The notes beneath the pieces were generated by a model. It was not told the origin of the DNA and made no database searches. It saw nothing but the letters and a program-made list of their open reading frames with translations. Source: Bacillota bacterium (lineage in GTDB: Bacteria > Bacillota > Clostridia > UBA1381). From it: DNA of 8,659 nucleotides. The stretch's first letter is position 1. The number at the start of each line of letters is the position of its first letter. The translations under genes were made by a program, and so were the position numbers. The stretch is from NCBI GenBank assembly GCA_021203665.1, contig JAJQAT010000001.1, forward strand, positions 1 through 8,659, written 5' to 3'. Below are positions 1 to 6,193 of the stretch, piece by piece.

Positions 1-105
1 TTTTTTATGTAATCAACATAATCACAAGACCAAGTTTGTCGGTTACATTTGGCATTGTACTATACTTGTAGGAAAAAACATCTCATTCCATAGTACCACC
101 CTTGC
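1..105. other. 3' flank of the TIR operon
   Basis: About 100 bases after the last TIR stop. On the minus strand it ends in GATTACATAAAAAA, and ATGTAA/TTACAT could pair over a long loop, but there is no convincing terminator stem with a U tract. No gene can be supported. Confidence 0.4.
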
Positions 106-690
106 TCATATTTCGTTGAACCAGTCAGCGAGCGACGTAATATAGTTTCCATTCGCCTCTTGTCTACGTACATAATAGCCACGAGCAATTGGTTCTCCAT
201 TTGTATATGTCTCTGTACCATCATAATAAGCAATATAGGGGTAGATGTCCATATATTCTGAGCCTTTGTATGAACTGTCATATGTACCTTGCGGTTTCAT
301 GGGAAATAGTGCAATGTGCTTTTTGAATTTTTGAGCATCGCCATAGCCCAATTCCCAATTACACCACTTTGATTCTATTGCTCCGTTAGTTGCAAGCAAA
401 ATAAACTTATCGCAATCCTTTATTCGTTCCCGAATATTAAGTGCCGTTTGAGCGGAGGTAATCTTGGGCATTGAGGGATCACGACTATCTATATAGACTT
501 TAACGCCATATTTGAGTTCTAAAAATCCCAAAATCCCTTTTAGATCTTCAAGATCATCGTGCTTGTGAGAAATAAAAACTGTTGTTTGCCTTACTCCATA
601 CTGCGAATGTTTCAAAACAGGCGACATCGATTCATCTAATCGCACTTGTGAATATTCCCGAAATGAACCTTGTTCAAATATAGTTTTCAT
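106..690 (-). CDS. Stand-alone TIR-domain protein (Thoeris ThsB-like candidate)
   Basis: A 194-residue protein made almost entirely of one TIR domain (about residues 36-165). The first beta strand reads TTVFISHKHDD, the classic FISH start. The strand VKVYIDS follows, then the helix SKWCNWELG with Glu113 in the position of the catalytic glutamate of NAD-cleaving TIR enzymes. TIR domains of this type hydrolyse or cyclise NAD+; in Thoeris the ThsB TIR makes a signal that activates an effector. There is no signal peptide or membrane segment, so it should be cytosolic. The start is backed by GAGGTG about 8 bases upstream. It is the last gene of a three-gene operon, 35 bases after the larger TIR gene. 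The C-terminal part (GSEYMDIYPYIAYYDG onward) has no motif I can assign. The TIR fold is clear; the Thoeris-like role is inference. Confidence 0.88.
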   Translation of the reverse strand: MKTIFEQGSFREYSQVRLDESMSPVLKHSQYGVRQTTVFISHKHDDLEDLKGILGFLELKYGVKVYIDSRDPSMPKITSAQTALNIRERIKDCDKFILLATNGAIESKWCNWELGYGDAQKFKKHIALFPMKPQGTYDSSYKGSEYMDIYPYIAYYDGTETYTNGEPIARGYYVRRQEANGNYITSLADWFNEI

Positions 691-725
691 AAATCAACCA
701 CCTCTTTTTATCCATTTTAAATTAA

Positions 726-1916
726 CTAATGTGTATTTGCCAATAATACTCTTTCTTTATAATTACTATCAACAAACCATGCATTTTGCTCGATATTTTT
801 AATAAAAATACCTTTCTCAATGTCTTCTGCAGATATAGTGTAAATTGGTCTTCCCAATTCATTAAAGTAATTTAACTCATATCTGCACCAAACAGATGCC
901 ATAGAGAACTCAGATTTAACGAATAGCAAGGCATCCGATTGTTCTAACCTCTTCTCAATAACTTTAAGAGTTGCTTCACATAGCAAATGTCGCTTAAGAT
1001 AGTCTGAATCATTTATCCAATCACAAAAAACATCTTTTCCATCGGAGTTTTCGTGCTGTATCAGTTTCTGTACAAGCAATCCATCCTTGTAACTGTGTGA
1101 TATGAAAAAATCATATCTTTTAATTCCCTGTTCTTTTGAATTAGCTATGCGGTATTCAAGCTCATTTGGAGTGTGTTCAATAGAGAACACTTCATTGGGA
1201 TAAGTGTTTTTAAGATATGCTCTGCGTTTTTTGTTCTTAGTGTGAACTTGCATATATTTTTGCTTACGAGCTCTCGGCTGATAGCTAAAGTTTTGCAAGT
1301 GATAAAACGCTTCCTGACGCAACTGCTTATTTAGTTCTGTGTCATTCAGCTTAAAGAAAAACTGAATGATACGTGGACTATAGTATTTTTTTAATTCCGC
1401 TAAAATATAGCACTTATCTTTTTGACTGGTTCCTTTTCTTTCATACAATCCTATTAATTGGTCAATATATGTCGGTGTGACTTGTTGAACCCTCGATTTT
1501 GACATTTCGATTTTATTGTTGACTTTTTGTATTTTGGGGGTTCTGTTTGCCAACAAAGAATTTTGAGCTTCAATCCGCAATGTATCTGAGTATTTCAACC
1601 TATGATTTTCTTTGAAATCAGATGACATAATAATACGATATTGTTTAGACTTTTCTAATAATTGCTCTGCTGGTTGCATGTTAAACCTTGCTTTACCAAA
1701 CCGCTTTTTCAAATGCTTATCTTTTTGTGTATAATAAATATATTTAATTTCTACAGAATGCCATTCATGTGGAAAATAAGTTTTCAAAGATTGTATGATG
1801 TCTTCTTTTGTATATTGACACGGCAAGGTTGACCGGATACGTTTTAGTTCTGTGTTCCACATTGATAAAATGTCTCTAATGTCACTATCATATATATGTT
1901 TTGTTACACCTGACAT
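726..1916 (-). CDS. TIR-domain protein with long uncharacterised N-terminal region
   Basis: A 396-residue protein. Residues about 266-385 form a TIR domain: YDFFISHSYKD at 268-278, CDWIND at 298-303 in the BB-loop area, LLFVKSEFS at 330-338, and SVWCRYELNYF, where Glu347 matches the catalytic glutamate. The first 260 residues are not a family I can name. They hold a charged, basic N-terminal part, then a helical segment (about 150-215) and a lysine/arginine-rich stretch (about 215-235). I chose ATG at 1916 because GGAGG lies 8 bases upstream (1925-1929); the longer in-frame start at 1970 has no such site and would overlap the upstream gene. It sits 20 bases after the membrane-protein gene and 35 before the second TIR gene, so translation is probably coordinated. 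Likely a sensor-plus-NADase in a defence operon; the sensing role of the N-terminus is a guess. Confidence 0.85.
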   Translation of the reverse strand: MSGVTKHIYDSDIRDILSMWNTELKRIRSTLPCQYTKEDIIQSLKTYFPHEWHSVEIKYIYYTQKDKHLKKRFGKARFNMQPAEQLLEKSKQYRIIMSSDFKENHRLKYSDTLRIEAQNSLLANRTPKIQKVNNKIEMSKSRVQQVTPTYIDQLIGLYERKGTSQKDKCYILAELKKYYSPRIIQFFFKLNDTELNKQLRQEAFYHLQNFSYQPRARKQKYMQVHTKNKKRRAYLKNTYPNEVFSIEHTPNELEYRIANSKEQGIKRYDFFISHSYKDGLLVQKLIQHENSDGKDVFCDWINDSDYLKRHLLCEATLKVIEKRLEQSDALLFVKSEFSMASVWCRYELNYFNELGRPIYTISAEDIEKGIFIKNIEQNAWFVDSNYKERVLLANTH

Positions 1917-1924
1917 TGTCTTAT

Positions 1925-1929
1925 CCTCC
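1925..1929 (-). promoter_or_regulatory. Ribosome binding site deciding the 1916 start
   Basis: GGAGG on the minus strand lies 8 bases before the ATG at 1916 and inside the 20-base gap after the stop of the upstream membrane-protein gene. It is the strongest argument that translation of the large TIR protein starts at MSGVTKH rather than at the upstream in-frame ATG at 1970. Confidence 0.8.
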
Positions 1930-1936
1930 ACTATAA

Positions 1937-2344
1937 TTATATATGAGTTACTATTATAATGACGGTACATACCATCGCAAGAGGAATATAAAACCCAAGT
2001 ATTGTTTTAGAAAAGAGACAACTGCAAAAACAATTGTTTTTACTATCGAATTCAATTTCTGTCACCTTAAGTGAAAAATCAATATCTTTTTCATCGGTAG
2101 TGCGAATTTTTTCATATAACGAACGATAAAGACGTTCTTGCAACAAATAGTATGCGTCCAAAAACCAAAAAATTAAAACCGGAATATATGCAACTAAAAA
2201 GTACAGTTTATCCGTATCTTTTCCCGATAAAACAAAAATACCAGATACCAAAGTAACCGCCCAACCTTTCAATGCAAATGAATTTCCGGCCATGCGATTA
2301 ATAATCCCTTGTATCATTTCAAGATGTCTAATCTTGCTTTCCAT
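1937..2344 (-). CDS. Small membrane protein of TIR operon (possible effector)
   Basis: A 135-residue protein with three likely membrane helices: about residues 26-40 (WAVTLVSGIFVLSG), 46-68 (KLYFLVAYIPVLIFWFLDAYYL) and 114-133 (ILGFYIPLAMVCTVIII). The motifs NRMAGNSFALKGW and FWFLDAYYLLQERLYRSLY look like a conserved family core; I recall similar small membrane proteins beside defence genes, but cannot name a family. Two N-terminal helices followed by a cytosolic amphipathic part resemble the general SLATT layout, which is a weak comparison. Start chosen at ATG 2344: AAAGAGGT ends 7 bases upstream, whereas the longer frame from 2374 has no ribosome site. First gene of the TIR operon. By analogy with membrane effectors in CBASS and Thoeris-type systems it could permeabilise the membrane on signal; this is inferred, not shown. 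Confidence 0.8.
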   Translation of the reverse strand: MESKIRHLEMIQGIINRMAGNSFALKGWAVTLVSGIFVLSGKDTDKLYFLVAYIPVLIFWFLDAYYLLQERLYRSLYEKIRTTDEKDIDFSLKVTEIEFDSKNNCFCSCLFSKTILGFYIPLAMVCTVIIIVTHI

Positions 2345-2351
2345 CAATGCT

Positions 2352-2359
2352 ACCTCTTT
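2352..2359 (-). promoter_or_regulatory. Ribosome binding site deciding the 2344 start
   Basis: AAAGAGGT on the minus strand is placed 7 bases before the ATG at 2344. It favours MESKIRHL as the true N-terminus of the membrane protein over the in-frame ATG 30 bases upstream. A TTG directly before the ATG (at 2347) is a less likely alternative. Confidence 0.7.
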
Positions 2360-2377
2360 TCTGTAATAATTCATTTT

Positions 2378-2816
2378 TCATCTGCCAAATAAACATATAT
2401 ATAATTTCATATCTTCTTTATGCCAGCATTCCAAAACAGCTTCCACCTGCCGGATCAACTGTCCTTGTCGTACATACTTAAAAGAAAAAATCTAATTAGA
2501 CAGACCGCCAAGAGTGTGCTGCACATCGAAGTTCCTCTTGTCAATGCATAGGGATGATACCTATGGAAGTATTGTCATCCTCGTCATTTGCCTCATTTGC
2601 GTAGTAGTTCAAGTAAATATTGAACTATCCAACGGCATCTGAACTTTAGTTTGAACAAAACATAATAACTCAGAATTTTATTGTAGAACACCATATCTAC
2701 ATAATAGCGGTAATTGACAAAGGTTACTCTCTGCAGTATGCAGTATCCAAAATAGTTTAAATCTCTTGTATAATCGGAGACATTTCCGATGTAACAATCA
2801 AATTAGTATCGTCCAT
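2378..2816 (-). pseudogene. Remnant of DUF1016/YhcG-type PD-(D/E)XK nuclease gene
   Basis: Translating the minus strand in shifting frames recovers consecutive pieces of a DUF1016 nuclease. First comes an N-terminal start, MDDTNLIVTSEMSPIIQEI, stop, TILDTA. There is then a jump to the C-terminal nuclease core VTFVNYRYYVDMVFYNKIL, then YYVLFKLK. Next is VG, stop, FNIYLNYYANEANDEDD and NTSIGII, followed by a one-base frameshift to LCIDKRN. The last piece is VQHTLGGLSN, stop, IFSFKYV and LIRQVEAVLECWHKED. Two of the stops (VG-stop-FN and SN-stop-IF) fall where glutamine is expected, a CAG-to-TAG change. The middle of the gene is deleted, and the ELK of the active site reads KLK, removing the catalytic acid. 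The family is a PD-(D/E)XK nuclease often found near type I restriction genes. No working product is possible. Confidence 0.8.
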
Positions 2817-3022
2817 ATATTCACAACCTTTCTGCAGCATTAACCGTGCACCGCAATCATTTCAGATGTAATGGAGGAGTTTTAGCCAAACAATTTTCCA
2901 ATAATCCAACGGATAACAAGAATCACAATCACCATGCGAAGAAGCTCACAGAATACCTGCCTCTTTCAGAATCGCCGCTTGTGCTGTTGAAAGCACGAAA
3001 ATCATTTATATTGGTTATAGAT
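2817..3022. other. Unassigned spacer between nuclease remnant and 195-codon gene
   Basis: About 200 bases with no convincing gene. On the minus strand short open stretches such as VLSTAQAAILKEAGIL and QVFCELLRMVIVILVIRW appear in different frames and end quickly, which could be further debris of a lost coding region. I see no terminator with a clear U tract and no promoter that I would defend. Confidence 0.4.
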
Positions 3023-3610
3023 TTATTCCATAAATTCCATCATCTTAACAATAAGACTTGCTCTTTCTTCTGCATCTTTAACCTTATCACACCACATTTC
3101 AAGCAATTCGTATGCTTCTTCCGAGACTTCTAAATCATCGGAATCGTCTGGAATAATATCGTCCATAATTGTGTACCAGCTATCTTCCTTGTTTTTGTTC
3201 TTATACACCATCGAAAGAAGTTCATCCGCAAGCTGAAGTTCATCAGAATTAATCTTGCTTCGAATAATCCAACCCACAAAGAAGTAAACACTATCTCCGC
3301 CTGCTTGAGAGAAAAGAGCCTCTTTAAGAACTTGATTGCCCAATATGATTTCTGCCATTTTGGGTTTGCCGATTGCTTGGTGACCTTCGTATACGATATA
3401 TCCTGTTAAGGACCATGAATCATCGCTTTTCAACTTAGACACATGTTTGGTTACTAAATATGACCACATATCAACAGCGGTATCCGTATCGATTTTGAGC
3501 ATCTTAACTACAACAGTAGCTAAAGTGCTCTTATTCTTTTCGTAGTTATCCTTAAGAATATCAAAGTTTTTTAGCAAGATCTCTTTCTTTTTCTCATTGC
3601 TGATTGCCAT
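3023..3610 (-). CDS. Hypothetical 195-residue acidic protein of GHKL operon
   Basis: An intact 195-codon gene of a family I do not recognise. AAAGGAG sits 8 bases before the ATG, a very strong ribosome site. The protein begins with a lysine-rich helix (MAISNEKKKEILLKNFDILKDNYEKNKS). It continues as a probably all-helical soluble protein with several W/Y-centred helices (MWSYLVTKH, YFFVGWIIRSK, LLEMWCDKVKD) and has an acidic patch DDIIPDDSDDLE near residue 150. No signal peptide, membrane helix or catalytic motif is visible. Its start is 35 bases after the stop of the GHKL/DUF3883 gene, so it is probably co-transcribed and may act as partner, regulator or immunity-like protein of that ATPase. 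That pairing rests on position only. Unlike its neighbours it shows no lesion. Confidence 0.75.
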   Translation of the reverse strand: MAISNEKKKEILLKNFDILKDNYEKNKSTLATVVVKMLKIDTDTAVDMWSYLVTKHVSKLKSDDSWSLTGYIVYEGHQAIGKPKMAEIILGNQVLKEALFSQAGGDSVYFFVGWIIRSKINSDELQLADELLSMVYKNKNKEDSWYTIMDDIIPDDSDDLEVSEEAYELLEMWCDKVKDAEERASLIVKMMEFME

Positions 3611-3645
3611 AATATCTACTCCTTTATTTGTGTAATGTTTTTCGG

Positions 3646-4374
3646 TTAACTCTCAAAAACAAAAGACTCTCCGCTATATGTGTCGCAATACCATTCCCAT
3701 TGCTTGATTCTTTTTTCAAAGGCTATGTTCTCGATGGGATTCTGAATATAAATTACTTGAATATTCTGAGCACTTTGAATCAACAGACACATATAATATT
3801 GGTTTCCGTACTGATGAGCAGCAGTATATTCATTGTTTGTTATAGAGAAGCTGCCGTCATCTTTTACAGATTTGACTTCGATATACCGCTTTTCTCCATT
3901 CGGGGTAGTGCTTTCTATGTCGTATCCGACATTCTTTTTGGAGACATCAACAGCAGTATTACCAAAGAATTTTTCAATTTCTATGCACTGCTGTTCGGCA
4001 GATCGCCATTTCGCAATTTGTGGTTTGATTTCTCTTTTAACACTTTTTATTTCTGTTTCCGGGGCAACTGTAGTTTTAGAAGCACCTGTCAATTTTTGAA
4101 TGTCTATTGCCTTTTTCTCGCCAAACCAACTCAAATCAGCCGTACTTGCTGTGGCATTCAATCCCTCTTGGACAGCTTTTACAACAGTAGTCTTTTCTGT
4201 GCTAATCTCTTGTATGGACTTGATGCCAGTTTCGGTGGACACTTTAATCTCGTCAAGCTTTTCTTGTCTTTCCTGTGTCATTTGTTCGAATTTTGATGTT
4301 CTAATGATTCGTCCAAGCAGTTTTCCTTGCATTTCCGGAGGCATACGCGCAACCAACGCAGTTTCACCCATCAT
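3646..4374 (-). pseudogene. DUF3883 C-terminal part of split GHKL ATPase gene
   Basis: The last third of the sacsin-like gene. The DUF3883 domain is at about residues 130-240 of this piece: GYDIESTT with Asp152, then YIEVKSVKDDGSFSIT with Glu166 and Lys168, giving a D...ExK pattern typical of PD-(D/E)XK-like folds. Before it lies a charged linker (about 30-125), probably helical. The frame is open upstream of the first ATG: reading back gives NIDSFIQAYSTQQFSNDDLATMMGE, which continues the sense of the preceding fragment once two bases of the (TA)5 run at 4449-4458 are removed. No ribosome site precedes the ATG at 4374, so on its own it is unlikely to be translated well. With both shifts repaired the gene would encode about 678 residues. 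DUF3883 next to GHKL ATPases is common in bacterial defence-like genes. Confidence 0.75.
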
Positions 4375-4448
4375 TGTAGCTAGATCATCGTTAGAGAACT
4401 GCTGTGTGGAATAAGCCTGAATAAACGAATCAATATTGGGATAAGTGG

Positions 4449-4458
4449 TATATATATA
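4449..4458. repeat. (TA)5 microsatellite at a frameshift
   Basis: Five TA units at the exact point where the GHKL/DUF3883 gene changes frame. With four units the minus strand would read EKSIYTTYPNIDSFIQ without a break. It may be a slippage site. Confidence 0.8.
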
Positions 4459-4755
4459 GACTTTTCCAAAGACTCGGCACCAATGCGCTCTGATTCCATC
4501 CGCAGGAAGTTCTTTTCGGATTCATTAAGCCAATCCGGAAGGAGCTTGTATTCGTCGATGGAAAGTGTTGTACCATTTCGCAATTTAAGAGATACAAGCT
4601 GTAATACAAAATCCTTAATTCGCTGTTTCAGCATACTGTTGCAGCGTGAAAAATCACCGTGTGAATTAAGGATTATAAATATATCCCCGAAATCCAACTT
4701 ACTTTCTCCGGACAACGCTGTTTTAATTAGAATTGCAATGTTTTCAGCAATGTTT

Positions 4756-5685
4756 TTAATAGCGTTTTCGGTTTTTTTCGTCAATAGAAATGTGCTTACG
4801 GGAGGGATCTGTAGAAAAATCGGCGTTGACCTTAAACGGAAACAGCATCTTATCAAATGATGGTAAATAACTGTGATAAAGCTGTTCACTTTCATCACAC
4901 GCAATAATCCGTTTGTTTTCTATATCGTATTTCAATCCCAATGCGGTACCGTTATGCTTTACAATATACCAAGCATTATTCTTTATGTCTGTAAATTCAA
5001 CAATTTGACCATCGCCATGACAATACCTTTTCAGAGAAATCTGAGTGCTGTATTGAGCCATTGCAATATTGCATTGCTCGATATTGTTCAAGAAAATGAA
5101 CATACCGATATCGACTTGCTTTATTTCTTCTAAAAACTCTTTAATCTTTGCGTTTTTGAATACAAAAACTGTATTATATCCATTCTGCTCCAGTTGATAA
5201 ACTTCATGCTCAATTTTAGTATCAATGTTTTCTATCAGCAAGGGAATGCGTATCATGGGAATACTATTTATAGGCATTGAGATTCTCTCAGAGCAAATTC
5301 TCTTACTGAATGTAAAATAGGTTTTATCGCTATAAATAATGATTTCATCAGTTAAATAGGTTGTACTCTTAAAGCCGACACCCCTATAGCCGATAGTTTC
5401 GCCTCGCTTTTTGCTACTTGAACCGGATCTACTGATAGCAATAACATCTTTTTCGTCAAAGGGACGACCATTATTGGCAAACAGGATATTCCCGTCAATT
5501 TCTTTCACACAAATATTTGTGGATTTACAGTCGTCTGCGTTCTGCAATAGCTCTACAAAAATACGACCGCTGTAGCTCTCCGCCATATACTTCTCCATCG
5601 CTGCCATATCCGCCAACAAATTTGGAGAAGCAACCGCCTCAGCTATAAAATTTTCACTTATTCTTTCAACTGTTTTTCGCAACAT
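4756..5685 (-). CDS. GHKL (HSP90/sacsin-like) ATPase, N-terminal part of split gene
   Basis: A 309-codon frame with a clear GHKL ATP-binding site. The N box is VELLQNADDCK with Glu45, Asn49 and Asp52; ILFANNGRPFDEKD (about 67-80) takes the place of the DxGxG motif; and IGYRGVGFKS (about 98-107) is the glycine-rich lid. The later stretch NADFSTDPSRKHISIDE is typical of sacsin-like ATPases just after the ATPase core. The frame then runs into an early stop (KNRKRY) because of one extra A in an A7 run. A weak AGGG lies about 9 bases before the ATG. In the intact family this ATPase is fused to a C-terminal DUF3883 nuclease-like domain, which is still present downstream in the same frame. Proteins of this type are linked to DNA restriction or antiviral defence; substrate unknown. 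The truncated product might fold but lacks the nuclease-like part. Confidence 0.82.
   Translation of the reverse strand: MLRKTVERISENFIAEAVASPNLLADMAAMEKYMAESYSGRIFVELLQNADDCKSTNICVKEIDGNILFANNGRPFDEKDVIAISRSGSSSKKRGETIGYRGVGFKSTTYLTDEIIIYSDKTYFTFSKRICSERISMPINSIPMIRIPLLIENIDTKIEHEVYQLEQNGYNTVFVFKNAKIKEFLEEIKQVDIGMFIFLNNIEQCNIAMAQYSTQISLKRYCHGDGQIVEFTDIKNNAWYIVKHNGTALGLKYDIENKRIIACDESEQLYHSYLPSFDKMLFPFKVNADFSTDPSRKHISIDEKNRKRY
4772..4778. repeat. A7/T7 homopolymer at a frameshift
   Basis: Seven A on the minus strand inside the GHKL gene. With six A the frame continues as SIDEKTENAIKNIAEN; with seven it stops five codons later. The likely result of slippage or a sequencing miscount. Confidence 0.8.
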
Positions 5686-5702
5686 TTGTTTGTCCCTATC
5701 AC

Positions 5703-5927
5703 TTAATCACTAACACTCTGATGAGCATTTTCCCGTACTGCATCGCAAATATCTCCGATATTGCAATCTAAACAATCACATATGCGAAGAAGAACGGAAG
5801 AGCAACATCTTCGTTGCGATGCATTTTTGTTGATGTACCATATACGATATTCAAATCTTTTCTGAGTGTTGCTAGAAAAATATCACGTTCAACAAGCAAC
5901 AATTACTTCTTTATAATTCATTTTCAT
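5703..5927 (-). pseudogene. Ruined small XRE/HTH regulator
   Basis: On the minus strand three frames together rebuild a short Cro/CI-type (XRE) regulator of about 70 residues. The start is MKMNYKE; a shift leads to LLVERDIFLATLRKDLNIVYGTST and KMHRNEDVALP. A second shift leads to VLLRICDCLDCNIGDICDAV and a natural end RENAHQSVSD. The pattern (MNYKxLWKLLxxRD, then KMxxNEDV, then LLRICxxLDCxIGDI) is the usual form of small clostridial HTH_26-type regulators. Restoring one G between CCG and TTC repairs the second break. Its stop lies 17 bases before the GHKL gene, so it was probably the autoregulator of that operon. A bona fide regulator can no longer be made. Confidence 0.8.
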
Positions 5928-5972
5928 ACCACGTTCCATTTGTTAGAGGCGATATACAATCCAACATGGTAA

Positions 5973-6001
5973 ATTATACCACATCAATCAAAAAAAATCA
6001 A
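5973..6001 (-). promoter_or_regulatory. Sigma-A-type promoter for the XRE/GHKL operon
   Basis: On the minus strand a perfect -10 TATAAT (5973-5978) follows a -35 TTGATT (5996-6001) with exactly 17 bases between them. It lies about 45 bases upstream of the ruined XRE start and faces the GHKL gene, with no terminator in between. This is the best promoter I see in the window. Confidence 0.75.
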
Positions 6002-6141
6002 TACGTTTCGTTAAAATTTTCTAAATTTCAAAATTTCGCTAAAAGCTAAAAAGAGCTGGACATGACAAGTGTAATCCGATAATTTTTATAATAATAAACT
6101 ATCTTAATACCTCTAAACCAGAACAACTCAAAATATTTATC
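6002..6141. other. AT-rich spacer between mobilisation module and defence cargo
   Basis: About 140 bases, rich in A and T, with no open frame, RNA gene or repeat that I can support. It marks the change from the more G+C-rich mobilisation genes to the AT-rich cargo. Confidence 0.5.
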
Positions 6142-6184
6142 AACCACCCACACAGGAATGTGACACATTCCTGTGTGGGTGGTT
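6142..6184 (-). terminator. Perfect 20-bp inverted repeat after relaxase gene
   Basis: AACCACCCACACAGGAATGT (6142-6161) and its exact complement at 6165-6184 enclose only three bases (GAC). It begins 9 bases after the relaxase stop, where a terminator would be expected. The following minus-strand bases (GATAAATATTTTGAG) are T-containing but not a strong U tract, so a boundary hairpin or a bidirectional terminator is also possible. Confidence 0.6.
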
Positions 6185-6193
6185 AAGCAATCA

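Larger units (their letters stand above)
4380..4904 (-). pseudogene. Middle part of split GHKL/DUF3883 gene, shifted frame
   Basis: Only the part from about 4772 down to 4449 is real protein sequence. It reads TENAIKNIAENIAILIKTAL, then FGDIFIILNSHGDFSRCNSM, and further on LLPDWLNESEKNFLRMESER and IGAESLEK, a helical region that continues the ATPase half. Residues before TKKTENA and after EKSIY are out-of-frame noise, so neither the start at 4904 nor the stop at 4380 belongs to the original protein. The upstream junction is an A7 run (4772-4778 on the plus strand as T7): with six A the reading SIDEKTENAIKN is continuous. The downstream junction is the (TA)5 run at 4449-4458. No start site of its own. 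Confidence 0.7.

Noticed and set aside
1..60. Terminator for the TIR operon
   Set aside because: Only weak pairing over a long loop; the A-run at the window edge is suggestive but the stem is not convincing.
60..281. 73-codon minus-strand frame overlapping the end of the TIR gene
   Set aside because: Out-of-frame shadow of the TIR gene without family resemblance or ribosome site.
1917..1970. In-frame ATG at 1970 giving an 18-residue longer TIR protein
   Set aside because: No ribosome site before it, and it would overlap the upstream gene; GGAGG is correctly placed for ATG 1916.
2345..2374. In-frame ATG at 2374 giving a 10-residue longer membrane protein
   Set aside because: No ribosome site there, while AAAGAGGT is correctly placed for ATG 2344.
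2846..3133. 95-codon plus-strand frame
   Set aside because: Overlaps the well-supported 195-codon gene on the other strand, low-complexity content, no ribosome site.
3628..4414. Several plus-strand frames opposite the DUF3883 part, with hydrophobic, Phe/Cys-rich products
   Set aside because: They are the antisense of a protein-like DUF3883 sequence; hydrophobic shadows are expected opposite charged coding DNA.
4764..4780. Programmed -1 frameshift at A-AAA-AAC in the GHKL gene
   Set aside because: The heptamer is in the right phase for -1 slippage, but a +1 (or -2) shift is needed to reach the downstream protein frame, so -1 slippage would not restore it.
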